Positions 52,187 to 60,888 of a DNA stretch of 64,000 nt are shown piece after piece (the stretch's first letter is position 1; each line of letters begins with the position of its first letter). The stretch spans positions 579,845 to 643,844 of the forward strand of contig NZ_KE383842.1 of assembly GCF_000422465.1 (NCBI RefSeq), in the 5' to 3' direction. The DNA is from Paenibacillus harenae DSM 16969. GTDB lineage: Bacteria; Bacillota; Bacilli; Paenibacillales; Paenibacillaceae. The position numbers and the translations under genes are program-made. A model generated the notes under the pieces. The model ran no database searches. It was given only the letters and a program-made list of their open reading frames with translations, and was not told where the DNA came from.

Positions 52187-52287
52187 GTATCCGCTGAGAT
52201 TAACTCCTTATCCGAAACTAATCTCATAATTCACCTGTTCATCGCATATTTTGGTACAGTACATGAAAATCCACTTATATTTGTAAT

Positions 52288-52366
52288 GTTTACGAAGTAG
52301 GTTTGCTCACGCAAACCTAAGCTTATGCTTACGAAGTAGGTTTGCTCACGCAAACCTTTAAGGAGG
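52288..52366 (+). repeat. Tandem palindrome-SD element upstream of yqfC (locus C)
   Basis: Two near-identical copies 39 bases apart. Each has TTACGAAGT followed by AGGTTTGC, loop TCAC and GCAAACCT (52299-52318 and 52338-52357). The first runs into AAGCTTATGC, the second into TTA and AGGAGG (52361-52366), the SD for ATG 52380. This is the cleanest member of the family (compare 24600 and 31760). Confidence 0.9.
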
Positions 52367-52379
52367 TCGCGATTCGTCC

Positions 52380-52658
52380 ATGCGTCGTATAAAAAGAAAA
52401 TTTCGTAAAGTGACCGCCGAGCTGCTGGATATGCCGCATGACGTCGTGTACGATCTGCCGCGATTGACGATGATAGGCGACCGTCAGCTGTATATTGAGA
52501 ATCACCGGGGGGTCGTACATTTTTCCAGCGAAAGCCTGAGGCTCGCTTTAAGCAAGGGACAGCTGGAGGTAACGGGCAGCGAGCTTGTCATACGGACGAT
52601 ATGGACGGAAGAAGTATTCGTGGAAGGCCAAATTAAAAACATTCAAATATTGCCATAA
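52380..52658 (+). CDS. yqfC: Sporulation protein YqfC
   Basis: A 92-residue protein of the YqfC/YabP-like sporulation family. LDMPHDVVYDLPRLTMIGDRQ, IENHRGVVHFSSESLRL and GSELVIRTIWTEEVFVEG are family signatures. It is needed in the mother cell programme in other spore formers, with no known biochemical activity. ATG 52380 follows the SD that closes repeat locus C. It is followed after 24 bases by yqfD. Confidence 0.93.
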   Translation: MRRIKRKFRKVTAELLDMPHDVVYDLPRLTMIGDRQLYIENHRGVVHFSSESLRLALSKGQLEVTGSELVIRTIWTEEVFVEGQIKNIQILP

Positions 52659-52682
52659 ATTCGTAATGGGGAGGGGAACGGT

Positions 52683-53876
52683 TTGAGCGTACGAGGGGTA
52701 CAATGGATGAAGGGGATCGTTACCGTACATGTTCGGGGAGGGCAACCGGAACAGCTGGTCAACCTTGCGTTAACAGGCGGGCTGCAACTGTCTTCCATCC
52801 GGTGGACAAGCGGGGGTATGCTTGAATTTGAGATTTCGGTCCGTGATTTCTTCGAGCTTCGTCCGTATTTAAAGCAGACAGGCTGCCGCATGCATGTTGC
52901 GAAACGGAAGGGCTTGCCGTTCTGGCTGGTGAAAGCGGAGAGAAGGATGTTTTTTACCGCCGGAATCACCTTGTTTTTCGCTATTATATTCATGCTGTCC
53001 TCTTTGGTTTGGAGCGTCGAGGTGCAGGGCAACATTAAATTAACGGAAGATCAAATCCGGTTAGCCGCGAAGCAGGAAGGCTTATATCCGATGCAGTGGT
53101 CTTTCCGTCTGGCGGATGCGGACGTGCTGTCGAAGGAATTGGTGAAGAAATTGCCGGGATCTTCCTGGGTCGGCGTGGAGAAGAAAGGGACAAAGATTAT
53201 TATTCAAGTGGTTGAGCATACCATTCCCGATCAGGCTCCCCTGCAAAATCCGCGGCATCTCGTTGCTTCAACCGACGCCGTCGTAACGGAGATTATCGCC
53301 GAGGCGGGCAGGCCGGTCGTTAAGAAAAACACGAAGGTAAAGAAAGGACAAACGTTAATATCCGGTACTATAGGCGGCGAAGAAAATACACGGACGGTTG
53401 TGGCCAAAGGAAGGGTCAGGGGACTAGTCTGGTATGAGTTCGAAATCGAATCGCCGATGGTACAGCAGACAAAGGTATATACGGGTGAGAAAAAAACGAA
53501 ATGGTATGCCGTAATCGGCTCCAGAGCGCTTCAGTTAAGCGGGTATGGCCAAGATCCTTATGAATCCTCCGAAACGATTACGCATGAGGAAAGGGCGGCA
53601 TGGCGCAATTGGTCCTTGCCGGTCGGCCGCATGAAGGAGACGGTTATGGAAACGCGGCAGGAAGAGAGAGAGCTTACGGCAGACGAAGCGAAGAGCATCG
53701 GAATTCTGCAGGCAAAAGCAGAAGTACTCATGAAAGCAGGTCCGGATTCGGTTATCCGGGAGGAAATTGTTTTGCATGAAAAGGCTGAGAATGGTAAAGT
53801 TTATATGAAAGTTCTTTTTGAAGTTGAGCAATCTATCGTGAAGGAAATGCCACTAGTCCAGATGCAAGGAGATTGA
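52683..53876 (+). CDS. yqfD: Sporulation protein YqfD
   Basis: A 397-residue membrane protein. The N-terminal domain (1-80) precedes a single hydrophobic helix (residues about 91-113, FFTAGITLFFAIIFMLSSLVW). A large outer domain follows: VEVQGNIKLTEDQIRLAAKQEG resembles a POTRA-like module, followed by LVASTDAVVTEIIAEAGRPVVKKNTKVKKGQTLISG, a lipoyl/barrel-like hairpin. The family is tied to sigma-E controlled engulfment-stage genes. The start is TTG 52683 after GGGAGGGG. It is in one operon with yqfC and phoH. Confidence 0.93.
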   Translation: MSVRGVQWMKGIVTVHVRGGQPEQLVNLALTGGLQLSSIRWTSGGMLEFEISVRDFFELRPYLKQTGCRMHVAKRKGLPFWLVKAERRMFFTAGITLFFAIIFMLSSLVWSVEVQGNIKLTEDQIRLAAKQEGLYPMQWSFRLADADVLSKELVKKLPGSSWVGVEKKGTKIIIQVVEHTIPDQAPLQNPRHLVASTDAVVTEIIAEAGRPVVKKNTKVKKGQTLISGTIGGEENTRTVVAKGRVRGLVWYEFEIESPMVQQTKVYTGEKKTKWYAVIGSRALQLSGYGQDPYESSETITHEERAAWRNWSLPVGRMKETVMETRQEERELTADEAKSIGILQAKAEVLMKAGPDSVIREEIVLHEKAENGKVYMKVLFEVEQSIVKEMPLVQMQGD

Positions 53877-53879
53877 GGA

Positions 53880-54854
53880 TTGTTGCCAATTGAAACGAAA
53901 GTAGCAAGAATACCGCTCGGCAGCGCAGCGGAAGGATTAGCCGTATTCGGACCGCAGGACAAGTTTCTACGACTCGTACAAGCGCAGATCGACGCATCGA
54001 TCACATCGCGCGAAGCGGAAATCGTCATTTCCGGGGGAGCCGAAGAGGTAGATTCGCTTGAGCAGCTTTATAACGTACTGCTGCAGCTCGTACGCGGGGG
54101 ATATACGCCTTCGGAGAGAGATGTAGCCTATGCGCTTGAGCTGGCAAAGTCAATGCAAGCCGAGGAGCTTCTGGACTTATTTAAGAAGGAAATTACGACG
54201 ACTTTCCGGGGGAAGCCGATACGGGTCAAGACGATCGGGCAGCGCCACTATGTGAAGACCATTCGCAAGCTGGATATCGTATTCGGAATCGGACCTGCGG
54301 GAACGGGCAAGACCTATTTGGCCGTCGTGATGGCCGTAGCCGCATTGAAGGAAGGTTCGGTCAAACGGATCGTGCTTACGAGGCCGGCAGTAGAAGCAGG
54401 CGAAAATTTGGGATTTCTGCCCGGCGACCTGCAGGAGAAGGTAGACCCTTACTTACGCCCGTTGTATGACGCCCTGCACGACGTGCTTGGGCCCGAGCAG
54501 ACAGTCAAAGCCATTGAGCGTGGCATGATCGAAATCGCACCGCTAGCTTATATGCGCGGCAGAACGCTCGACGACGCTTTTATTATTCTGGATGAAGCGC
54601 AAAATACGACGCCGGAGCAAATGAAAATGTTTTTGACCAGGCTCGGCTTTGGCTCGAAAATGGTCATCACAGGCGACGTTACGCAAATCGATTTGCCAAG
54701 AGGCAAAAACTCGGGTTTAATCGAGGCGCAGCGTATTTTGAGAGATATAGAAGAAATTGGCATCATCCATTTCTCTGAACAGGATGTCGTGAGGCATTCT
54801 TTGGTTCAGAAAATTATCGTAGCCTACAATTGGGATGCTGAAAACAAAGCTTAG
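53880..54854 (+). CDS. phoH: PhoH family ATPase
   Basis: A 324-residue P-loop protein. Walker A is GPAGTGKTYLAV (residues about 139-150) and Walker B is FIILDEAQNTTPEQMKMFLTRLG. VLTRPAVEAGENLGFLPGDLQEKVDPYLRP is diagnostic of PhoH. The N-terminal 100 residues resemble a KH-like module, and RNA-related work is suspected since phoH pairs with ybeY. The start is TTG 53880 after AAGGAG. The next gene begins 17 bases later. Confidence 0.95.
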   Translation: MLPIETKVARIPLGSAAEGLAVFGPQDKFLRLVQAQIDASITSREAEIVISGGAEEVDSLEQLYNVLLQLVRGGYTPSERDVAYALELAKSMQAEELLDLFKKEITTTFRGKPIRVKTIGQRHYVKTIRKLDIVFGIGPAGTGKTYLAVVMAVAALKEGSVKRIVLTRPAVEAGENLGFLPGDLQEKVDPYLRPLYDALHDVLGPEQTVKAIERGMIEIAPLAYMRGRTLDDAFIILDEAQNTTPEQMKMFLTRLGFGSKMVITGDVTQIDLPRGKNSGLIEAQRILRDIEEIGIIHFSEQDVVRHSLVQKIIVAYNWDAENKA

Positions 54855-54871
54855 AGAGGAATGTCTGCTGC

Positions 54872-57118
54872 ATGAACCAAAATCAGACCGGAAAACAGGG
54901 GAACTTGCGGCCGTCGAGGACGGCGGGTTGGAAGCAGAGTGCAGCCGTTCGATGGGTGCTGATGTTCATGTTTGTGCTGCTGTTCTATTTCAGTTTAGCT
55001 CCGCATGTGGTTCCCGAGACATACGATATTGAAGAGGGCGCTGTCAGCGAGAAGGACATTAAAGCGCCCTTCCAAATTAAAGACGAGAAAGCGACAAGGG
55101 AAGCGGAGGAAGCCGCGGCCGAGAGAATCGATGATATTTATTCGATCGTGCCGCTTCGGAACGAAACGCTGGTTGATCAGATTTTTGTGCGGATCGAACA
55201 ACTGAATCAGGATGATCAAGTAACCGTGCAGAACAAGATCGACATCTACCGGAACGAGATTCCCGGCCGCTATTCGGAATATATCGATAAATTTGTGAAG
55301 CAGAATCAAGGCAAAGGGACTTATAACGATACGCTCCTCGAAGAGATGGCTCAAGTTGCGAAGGAACAGCAATATACGATTCCGGAAGAAACATTTTATA
55401 AAATGCCTAATATGTCCGCTGAAACGTTAACCGAGATGCGCAATGTAGCTCGGGATATTGTGCGTAAGCTGACGAGCGAGCAGCTTCGCGAAGCGGAGAC
55501 GGCGCGCACGCAGGTTGCCGAGCTGGTGAACGCAAGCTCGTTATCGAGCCGGACAAGCCGTGAAATCGTTCAAGAGTTGGCCAGATTCGCCATCATGCCG
55601 AACAAATTTTTCGATAAGGAAGCTACAGACGAGGCGAAGGTGCAGGCCAAGCAGAATACGACTCCCGTCGTCTTTAAGGAAGGCGAGCTGATCGTGAAGC
55701 GTGGGCAGACGATAACGCCTGAGCTATATAAGCTGCTCGTCGATTCATCCTTGCTGCAGGAGCAGAAAAACTATTGGCCGCAGACCGGACTTCTCATTAT
55801 GTCCGTCATGTTTATCATTACGCTCTATGCATATCTTCACCAGTCGGGCGGAATAAACGGCATAAAGCCAAAGTACAATAACGCTTCGCTGCTCATGTTG
55901 TGGCTTATCTTTTTCATTAACATCGTAACGATGCAGATCGTATCGTTGACGCAGACAGATACAGCGCCGTATGCGGGCTATATGGCACCTGCCGCCTTGG
56001 GAACGATGCTGATCATGCTGCTTCTGGATATGCATCTGGCGATGATCAGTTCCATATTGTTCGCAATTATGGGCAGTATTATATTAAATACAGGCCAGCA
56101 TCAAGTTTTCGATTTCCAGTACGGATTCGTTATTATTGTCGTATCGTTTGCCGCGATATTCTCCATCCACAGGGCAAGTCAACGGTCGACGATCTTGAAA
56201 GCCGGCATTATGGTCAGCTTGTTCGGATCGATCTCGGTGTTGACGCTGCTGCTGCTGGCGGAACAGCTGGAGAGGGCATTCTTTATTTATTCGGTCGCGT
56301 TTGCTTTTGGAAGCGGCTTGATTACCGCCATATTGGTCATCGGCTTGATGCCGTTTTTCGAAATTACGTTCGGAATCTTGTCTGCGCTTAAGCTGGTGGA
56401 GCTGTCTAATCCGAATCATCCGCTGTTGCGCAAGCTGCTTACCGAAACGCCGGGAACTTATCATCACAGCGTAATGGTCGGCAATCTGTCGGAGGCTGCC
56501 GCGGAAGCGATAGGAGCAGACGGGCTGCTGTGCCGGGTAGGCTCGTTCTACCATGACATCGGGAAGACGAAGCGGCCGAATTATTTTATCGAGAATCAAA
56601 CGAATATCGAAAATCCGCATGACACCATAGACCCTAAGCTAAGCAAGTCGATTATCGTCGCGCACGCAAGAGACGGCGTGGATATGCTTAAAGGGTATAA
56701 TATACCGAAGCCGATTCGCGACATTGCCGAGCAGCACCACGGGACGACATCGCTGAAGTTCTTCTACTACAAAGCGTTGAAGCAAGCGGAGGAGCAAGGC
56801 GTAGAGCCTTCGTTCACGGAGGACGATTTCCGTTATCCCGGTCCGAAGGCGCAATCGAAGGAAGCGGCTGTCGTGGGAATAGCCGATTGCGTCGAAGCGG
56901 CCGTGCGGAGCCTTCGCAACCCGACGGTGGACCAGGTTGAAGCGATGATTAACAAGATTATCAAGAGCAGACTCGACGACAATCAATACAATGAATGCGA
57001 TATAACGCTTAAAGAGCTTGATAAGATCGCCCAATCGTTGAAAGAAAGCGTCATCGGCATCTTCCATTCCCGTATTGAATATCCGGATGACGTCAAAACA
57101 AAGGAGCGTTTGGCATGA
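54872..57118 (+). CDS. pgpH: PgpH-type 7TM-HD phosphodiesterase (c-di-AMP hydrolase)
   Basis: A 748-residue membrane enzyme. One N-terminal helix (residues about 30-50) leads to a long extracellular helical domain (about 55-300), then about seven helices (305-500). The cytoplasmic HD domain has TYHHSVMVGNLSEAA, SFYHDIGKTKRPNYF (the HD pair), IVAHARDGVDM and EQHHGTTSLKFFYY. Members of this type break c-di-AMP to pApA and so adjust potassium and wall homeostasis. ATG 54872 follows AGAGGAATGTCTGC. Its stop overlaps the start of ybeY. Confidence 0.95.
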   Translation: MNQNQTGKQGNLRPSRTAGWKQSAAVRWVLMFMFVLLFYFSLAPHVVPETYDIEEGAVSEKDIKAPFQIKDEKATREAEEAAAERIDDIYSIVPLRNETLVDQIFVRIEQLNQDDQVTVQNKIDIYRNEIPGRYSEYIDKFVKQNQGKGTYNDTLLEEMAQVAKEQQYTIPEETFYKMPNMSAETLTEMRNVARDIVRKLTSEQLREAETARTQVAELVNASSLSSRTSREIVQELARFAIMPNKFFDKEATDEAKVQAKQNTTPVVFKEGELIVKRGQTITPELYKLLVDSSLLQEQKNYWPQTGLLIMSVMFIITLYAYLHQSGGINGIKPKYNNASLLMLWLIFFINIVTMQIVSLTQTDTAPYAGYMAPAALGTMLIMLLLDMHLAMISSILFAIMGSIILNTGQHQVFDFQYGFVIIVVSFAAIFSIHRASQRSTILKAGIMVSLFGSISVLTLLLLAEQLERAFFIYSVAFAFGSGLITAILVIGLMPFFEITFGILSALKLVELSNPNHPLLRKLLTETPGTYHHSVMVGNLSEAAAEAIGADGLLCRVGSFYHDIGKTKRPNYFIENQTNIENPHDTIDPKLSKSIIVAHARDGVDMLKGYNIPKPIRDIAEQHHGTTSLKFFYYKALKQAEEQGVEPSFTEDDFRYPGPKAQSKEAAVVGIADCVEAAVRSLRNPTVDQVEAMINKIIKSRLDDNQYNECDITLKELDKIAQSLKESVIGIFHSRIEYPDDVKTKERLA

Positions 57119-57612
57119 GCATACAGCTGGATTGGAGCAACGAGCAACAAAAAATAGAAATTCCGGATAGCTGGATTACGAAGCTGGAGCAGCTGCTTCA
57201 GCTTGCGGCAGAAGCGGAGGGCATTACGGAGGGCGAGGTTTCCTTAACGTTTACCGATGACGAGGAAATTCATCAGCTAAACCGCGATTACCGGGGAATT
57301 GACCAGCCGACCGATGTTTTATCCTTTGCCATGCAAGAAGATGGGACGGAAGAGCTGGATATTATTTTCGAGGTGGAGCACGAGGACGAGCAGGATCCGA
57401 TTTCCGGAATGCTGGGGGATATTATTATTTCCGTTGAGACGGCGGCGTCGCAAAGCGAGGAGTACGGCCATTCGTTGGAGCGCGAGATCGGATTTCTGTT
57501 CGTGCACGGCTTTCTGCATTTAATCGGATATGACCACCAGGATGAAGCGTCCGAAGCGGAAATGACAGCGAAGCAGGAAGCGGTTCTGCAGCAAGCCGGC
57601 TTATCAAGGTAA
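57115..57612 (+). CDS. ybeY: Endoribonuclease YbeY, rRNA maturation
   Basis: A 165-residue zinc metalloprotein that matures 16S rRNA and helps degrade defective ribosomes. The metal site is HGFLHLIGYDH (residues about 133-143). The LNRDYRGIDQPTDVLSFAMQE segment is diagnostic. ATG 57115 overlaps the pgpH stop, and its own TAA overlaps the dgkA start, giving a translationally coupled chain. It is adjacent to phoH and era, a widely conserved cluster. Confidence 0.97.
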   Translation: MSIQLDWSNEQQKIEIPDSWITKLEQLLQLAAEAEGITEGEVSLTFTDDEEIHQLNRDYRGIDQPTDVLSFAMQEDGTEELDIIFEVEHEDEQDPISGMLGDIIISVETAASQSEEYGHSLEREIGFLFVHGFLHLIGYDHQDEASEAEMTAKQEAVLQQAGLSR

Positions 57613-57974
57613 TGCGGAAGTTCATCCGCAGCCTCGGATTTGCATGGTCGGGCATCAGCTTTGCGGCGCGGACGCAGAGTCATATGCGTTACCACATCGT
57701 TGCTGCGATCATTGCTTGCTTCCTAGGCGTTCTTGTATCGCTGAAGCCGCTGGAATGGGCGGTTATCCTGCTTTCGATCGCCGTCGTCATCAGTGCGGAG
57801 ATGATGAATACAGCCGTAGAGCAAGCGGTTAATCTTGCGAGTCCCGATATCCATCCGATTGCTAAGGTGGCTAAGGACGTTGCCGCGGGCGCCGTATTAA
57901 TTGCAGCGGCGATCTCCGTATTGATAGGGCTGCTCATCATCGGGCCGCCCTTATGGTATTTGTTGTTTGATTGA
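57612..57974 (+). CDS. dgkA: Diacylglycerol/undecaprenol kinase family protein
   Basis: A 120-residue membrane kinase with three to four helices. The active-site helix EMMNTAVEQAVNLASPD (residues about 58-74) with Glu and Asn ligands and KVAKDVAAGAVLI are hallmarks. In Gram-positives this enzyme phosphorylates undecaprenol, recycling the wall lipid carrier. ATG 57612 shares its first A with the ybeY stop. Basic residues at the start (MRKFIRSLGFAW) face the cytoplasm. cdd follows after 28 bases. Confidence 0.95.
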   Translation: MRKFIRSLGFAWSGISFAARTQSHMRYHIVAAIIACFLGVLVSLKPLEWAVILLSIAVVISAEMMNTAVEQAVNLASPDIHPIAKVAKDVAAGAVLIAAAISVLIGLLIIGPPLWYLLFD

Positions 57975-58002
57975 ACCAGGAATTTGAACGGAGGTTGCCT
58001 GC

Positions 58003-58449
58003 ATGACATACGAGGGATTATCGGAATCCTATATAAAGCTCCTGCTTAAGGCAAAAGAAGCGATGGAGCGCGCGTATGTTCCTTATTCTCATTTTCAAGT
58101 CGGGGCAGCCTTGCTTGACGAAGAAGGACATATCCATTTTGGCTGCAATGTGGAAAATGCGGCTTACGGGCCGACGAATTGCGCCGAGCGCACGGCGCTG
58201 TTCCGTGCAGTGGCGGACGGGAAACGGCCGGGACAATTTCAAGCAATCGCCGTCATTGGAGATACGGAAGGCCCTATCGCGCCTTGCGGCATTTGCCGGC
58301 AGGTGCTCGTTGAGCTCTGCATGCCGGATATGCCTGTCATTATGGGCAATTTAAAAGGACAATGGTCGATTTCGACCGTATCGGATATTTTGCCGGGGGC
58401 ATTCACTCCGGCGTCACTTGATAATAGGGAGCGTAAAACAAACGAATGA
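58003..58449 (+). CDS. cdd: Cytidine deaminase
   Basis: A 148-residue zinc enzyme that deaminates cytidine and deoxycytidine in pyrimidine salvage. [34 protein letters not shown] (Cys-Ala-Glu of the active site) and PCGICRQVL (PCxxC) are complete, as in homotetrameric CDA. The C-terminus ([21 protein letters not shown]) is intact. ATG 58003 follows GGAGGTTGCCTGC. Its end overlaps the start of era (ATGA). Confidence 0.97.
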   Translation: MTYEGLSESYIKLLLKAKEAMERAYVPYSHFQVGAALLDEEGHIHFGCNVENAAYGPTNCAERTALFRAVADGKRPGQFQAIAVIGDTEGPIAPCGICRQVLVELCMPDMPVIMGNLKGQWSISTVSDILPGAFTPASLDNRERKTNE

Positions 58450-59372
58450 GCCGAACAACTTCAACAACGGAGCGCGATAGTAAAAAATTCAGATCGGGAT
58501 TCGTAGCCATTATTGGCAGGCCGAATGTCGGCAAATCTACGTTAATGAACCATCTCATCGGCCAAAAAATTGCGATTATGTCGGATAAGCCTCAGACGAC
58601 GCGCAATAAAATCCATGGCGTTTATACGACGAACGATACCCAAATCGTATTTCTGGACACGCCGGGCATTCACAAGCCGCAATCGAAGCTGGGGAATTAT
58701 ATGATGCAGACGGCGGAGAGCGCTTTGAAAGAGGTAGAGGCGGCGCTCTTTCTGATCGATGCGTCTGAGGGGCTCGGCGGAGGGGACCGGTTTATTATCG
58801 AGCAGCTCAAAAAAGTAAAGACGCCGGTTTTTCTCGTCATGAATAAAATCGATAAAGTAGAGCCAGAACAGCTGCTGCCGATGATTACGCAGTATAATGA
58901 GCTGCATGAGTTTGCTGAGATCGTGCCGATCTCCGCTCTTAAAGGAAATAATATCGATACGCTGCTGGAGCAGATTTCCAAATACTTGCCGGAAGGACCG
59001 CAATATTATCCTGCCGACCAAGTTACGGATCATCCCGAGCAATTCGTCTGCTCGGAACTAATCCGCGAGAAAATATTGCATATGACACGCGAAGAAATTC
59101 CGCATTCAATTGCGGTAACCATCGAGGATATGCGGGTGAAGGAAAATGGCGTCGTCTATATTGGCGCAGTGATTTTTGTCGAAAGGGATTCTCAAAAAGG
59201 GATTATTATCGGCAAAAAGGGCGAGTTGCTGAAGGAAGTCGGCAAGCAGGCGCGGAAAGATATTGAAGCGCTGCTCGGTTCCCGCATTTTCCTGGAGCTT
59301 TGGGTAAAAGTGAAGAAGGACTGGAGAAACCAGGAACGTGTCCTGAAGGATCTTGGTTTCCGGCACGATTAA
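58446..59372 (+). CDS. era: GTPase Era
   Basis: A 308-residue GTPase that helps 30S assembly by binding the 3' end of 16S rRNA. G1 is GRPNVGKST (residues about 24-32), G2 TTRNKIHG, G3 DTPGIH and G4 NKIDKV. The C-terminal KH domain has [21 protein letters not shown]. Length and motifs are normal. ATG overlaps the cdd stop. era, ybeY, phoH and recO are standard neighbours. Confidence 0.97.
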   Translation: MSRTTSTTERDSKKFRSGFVAIIGRPNVGKSTLMNHLIGQKIAIMSDKPQTTRNKIHGVYTTNDTQIVFLDTPGIHKPQSKLGNYMMQTAESALKEVEAALFLIDASEGLGGGDRFIIEQLKKVKTPVFLVMNKIDKVEPEQLLPMITQYNELHEFAEIVPISALKGNNIDTLLEQISKYLPEGPQYYPADQVTDHPEQFVCSELIREKILHMTREEIPHSIAVTIEDMRVKENGVVYIGAVIFVERDSQKGIIIGKKGELLKEVGKQARKDIEALLGSRIFLELWVKVKKDWRNQERVLKDLGFRHD

Positions 59373-59475
59373 TCGGCTTTCGCAATTGACGTAATTTGTT
59401 AAGGATAACCGGACGATATTTATCGCATCCTATTACCGTCTAGAGCATTTCCGAAGCGGAAAGGGATGAATACGA

Positions 59476-59637
59476 ATGCGAGATTTTTCGTGGAAGTATT
59501 TTACAATGACCGGGGATGTCGAATCTTTCATGCTTTATAAGGAAATGAACCAGTTAGGAGCGGAAAGACGCTCCGACCCGTTAGCCGGTGCAGAGGAAGA
59601 GTTTACGTTAACGGAAATGGATGAGAGCTCAGGCTAA
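59476..59637 (+). CDS. yqzL: YqzL family small protein
   Basis: A 53-residue open frame: MRDFSWKYFTMTGDVESFMLYKE and an acidic tail ending EMDESSG. The N-terminal pattern FSWKYFxxTGDVESFMLYKE fits the YqzL family, which lies between era and recO in B. subtilis. Function unknown. The start ATG 59476 follows GGAAAGGGATGAATACGA, a reasonable SD. Confidence 0.85.
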   Translation: MRDFSWKYFTMTGDVESFMLYKEMNQLGAERRSDPLAGAEEEFTLTEMDESSG

Positions 59638-59736
59638 CGTTAGTTCTCTATTCTGCTTATAAGTTATCGCGAAACGGAAGTCCGCCGGCATGGGAAGGCG
59701 TTCTTTCGTTTCTGCGTTTAGAGGAGAGTTATCGTT

Positions 59737-60480
59737 ATGTTGTATCGTGTCGAGGGTATCGTCCTTCGCAGCATGGATTACGGGGAAGGCAACAAAATCG
59801 TGACGCTCCTCACGAAGTCGAACGGCAAAGCCGGGGTTCTTATTCGAGGCGCAAAAAAAGTGAAGAGCAAGCATGCTTCGCTTGCCCAGCCTTTTACATA
59901 CGGAGAATTTGTTTATTTTCGCACCAGCGGGCTTGGTACGCTTAATCATGGTGAGATCATTGAGTCTCACCATATTTTGCGCGAAAAATTAGAAATGGCG
60001 GCATATGCCTCGTATGCGGCCGAATTGACGGATCGTTCGACTCAGGACGATGAGGCGACAGGCTTTCATTTCGAACAGCTGCAGGCTTGCTTGTCCGCGC
60101 TTGAACAGGGCAAAGACGCTCAAATCGTAATCCATTTATATGAGATGCGCATTTTAGATTTATCCGGTTATGCGCCGGAGATGGATCAATGCGTCGGCTG
60201 CGGCAATGTCGTCGGGCCGTTCAAACTATCGGCATATGCCGGAGGCATATTATGCACGAGATGTACAGGCAAGGATCCCGCTGCTATTACGCTTGGGGAA
60301 GGCGCATACAAGCTGCTCAGATTGTTCCGGCGAATGGATATGCGAAGACTGGGGACGATCCAGGTAAAGCCGGAGACCAAGGCGGAGCTTAAGCAATGCA
60401 TGCGCAAGCTGATGGATACGCATTTAGGATTGCAATTGAAATCCCGAAGCTTTCTTGACCAGCTGGATAAGCTATTATAA
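59737..60480 (+). CDS. recO: DNA repair protein RecO
   Basis: A 247-residue mediator that loads RecA on SSB-coated DNA with RecR. The N-terminal OB fold has RVEGIVLRSMDYGEGNKIVTLLT and GVLIRGAKKVKSKHASLAQPF. The zinc site is CVGCG (residues about 150-154) with CTRC (about 171-174). Helical C-terminal part is complete. ATG 59737 follows AGAGGAGAG. The next unit, glyQS, has its own promoter. Confidence 0.95.
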   Translation: MLYRVEGIVLRSMDYGEGNKIVTLLTKSNGKAGVLIRGAKKVKSKHASLAQPFTYGEFVYFRTSGLGTLNHGEIIESHHILREKLEMAAYASYAAELTDRSTQDDEATGFHFEQLQACLSALEQGKDAQIVIHLYEMRILDLSGYAPEMDQCVGCGNVVGPFKLSAYAGGILCTRCTGKDPAAITLGEGAYKLLRLFRRMDMRRLGTIQVKPETKAELKQCMRKLMDTHLGLQLKSRSFLDQLDKLL

Positions 60481-60516
60481 TCATTTATATGTTTGCATAC
60501 AGCCTATGAGCGGAAA

Positions 60517-60546
60517 GTAAGACAAATATCGAGTAAGACAAATATC
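60517..60546 (+). repeat. Two direct copies of GTAAGACAAATATC before the glyQS promoter
   Basis: GTAAGACAAATATC at 60517-60530 and again at 60533-60546, a 16-base period, ending four bases before the -35 box. It could be a factor binding site or a chance duplication. Confidence 0.6.
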
Positions 60547-60550
60547 CGGT

Positions 60551-60579
60551 TTGACATTTCAGGTAAAGAAGCATACAAT
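60551..60579 (+). promoter_or_regulatory. Sigma-A promoter of glyQS
   Basis: Perfect TTGACA (60551-60556), a 17-nt spacer and TACAAT (60574-60579). Confidence 0.88.
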
Positions 60580-60585
60580 AGTGCA

Positions 60586-60813
60586 TTATGAATATGGACA
60601 ATGATGGAGAAAGTAATCGACGGATATCGACCGATTCAGCGAGCCGGGAATAGTGGAAGCCCGGACGGACGAAGCGATGAAAGGGCACTCCGGAGTCATA
60701 CTGAACAAAGAGGGTTTGCTCCTAATTGGAGGAACCAAGTAGGGTGGAACCGCGGGATATTAACTCTCGTCCCTACGTCTGGCAGCAGGCGTAGAGGCGG
60801 GAGTTTTTTTGTA
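60586..60813 (+). promoter_or_regulatory. T-box riboswitch leader of glyQS
   Basis: The T-box sequence AGGGTGGAACCGCGGG is at 60741-60756, and the terminator (ACTC...GAGT arms with a T7 run) at about 60762-60812. A GGC glycine codon at 60684-60686 is the likely specifier, in keeping with glycyl-tRNA synthetase downstream. Stem II is short or absent, as in other glyQS leaders. Confidence 0.9.
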
Positions 60814-60888
60814 TAGACGTCGCCCTCGCTGATCCAGGAAACGTCCCTTACCGGACAGAAAAACAAAGGAAGAAGGAGAGGGTTAAGC

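Noticed and set aside
52240..52275. Sigma-E promoter before yqfC (GCATATT ... CATGAAAA)
   Set aside because: The spacer is too short for sigma-E and the -10 match is poor, although the operon is expected to be sporulation-controlled.
52112..52300. 62-codon frame across the floA operon terminator
   Set aside because: It is read through a perfect terminator hairpin and has no SD or family.
59476..59637. Dismissing the short frame between era and recO as noise
   Set aside because: It was kept as a gene because its N-terminus fits the YqzL family and its position matches B. subtilis.
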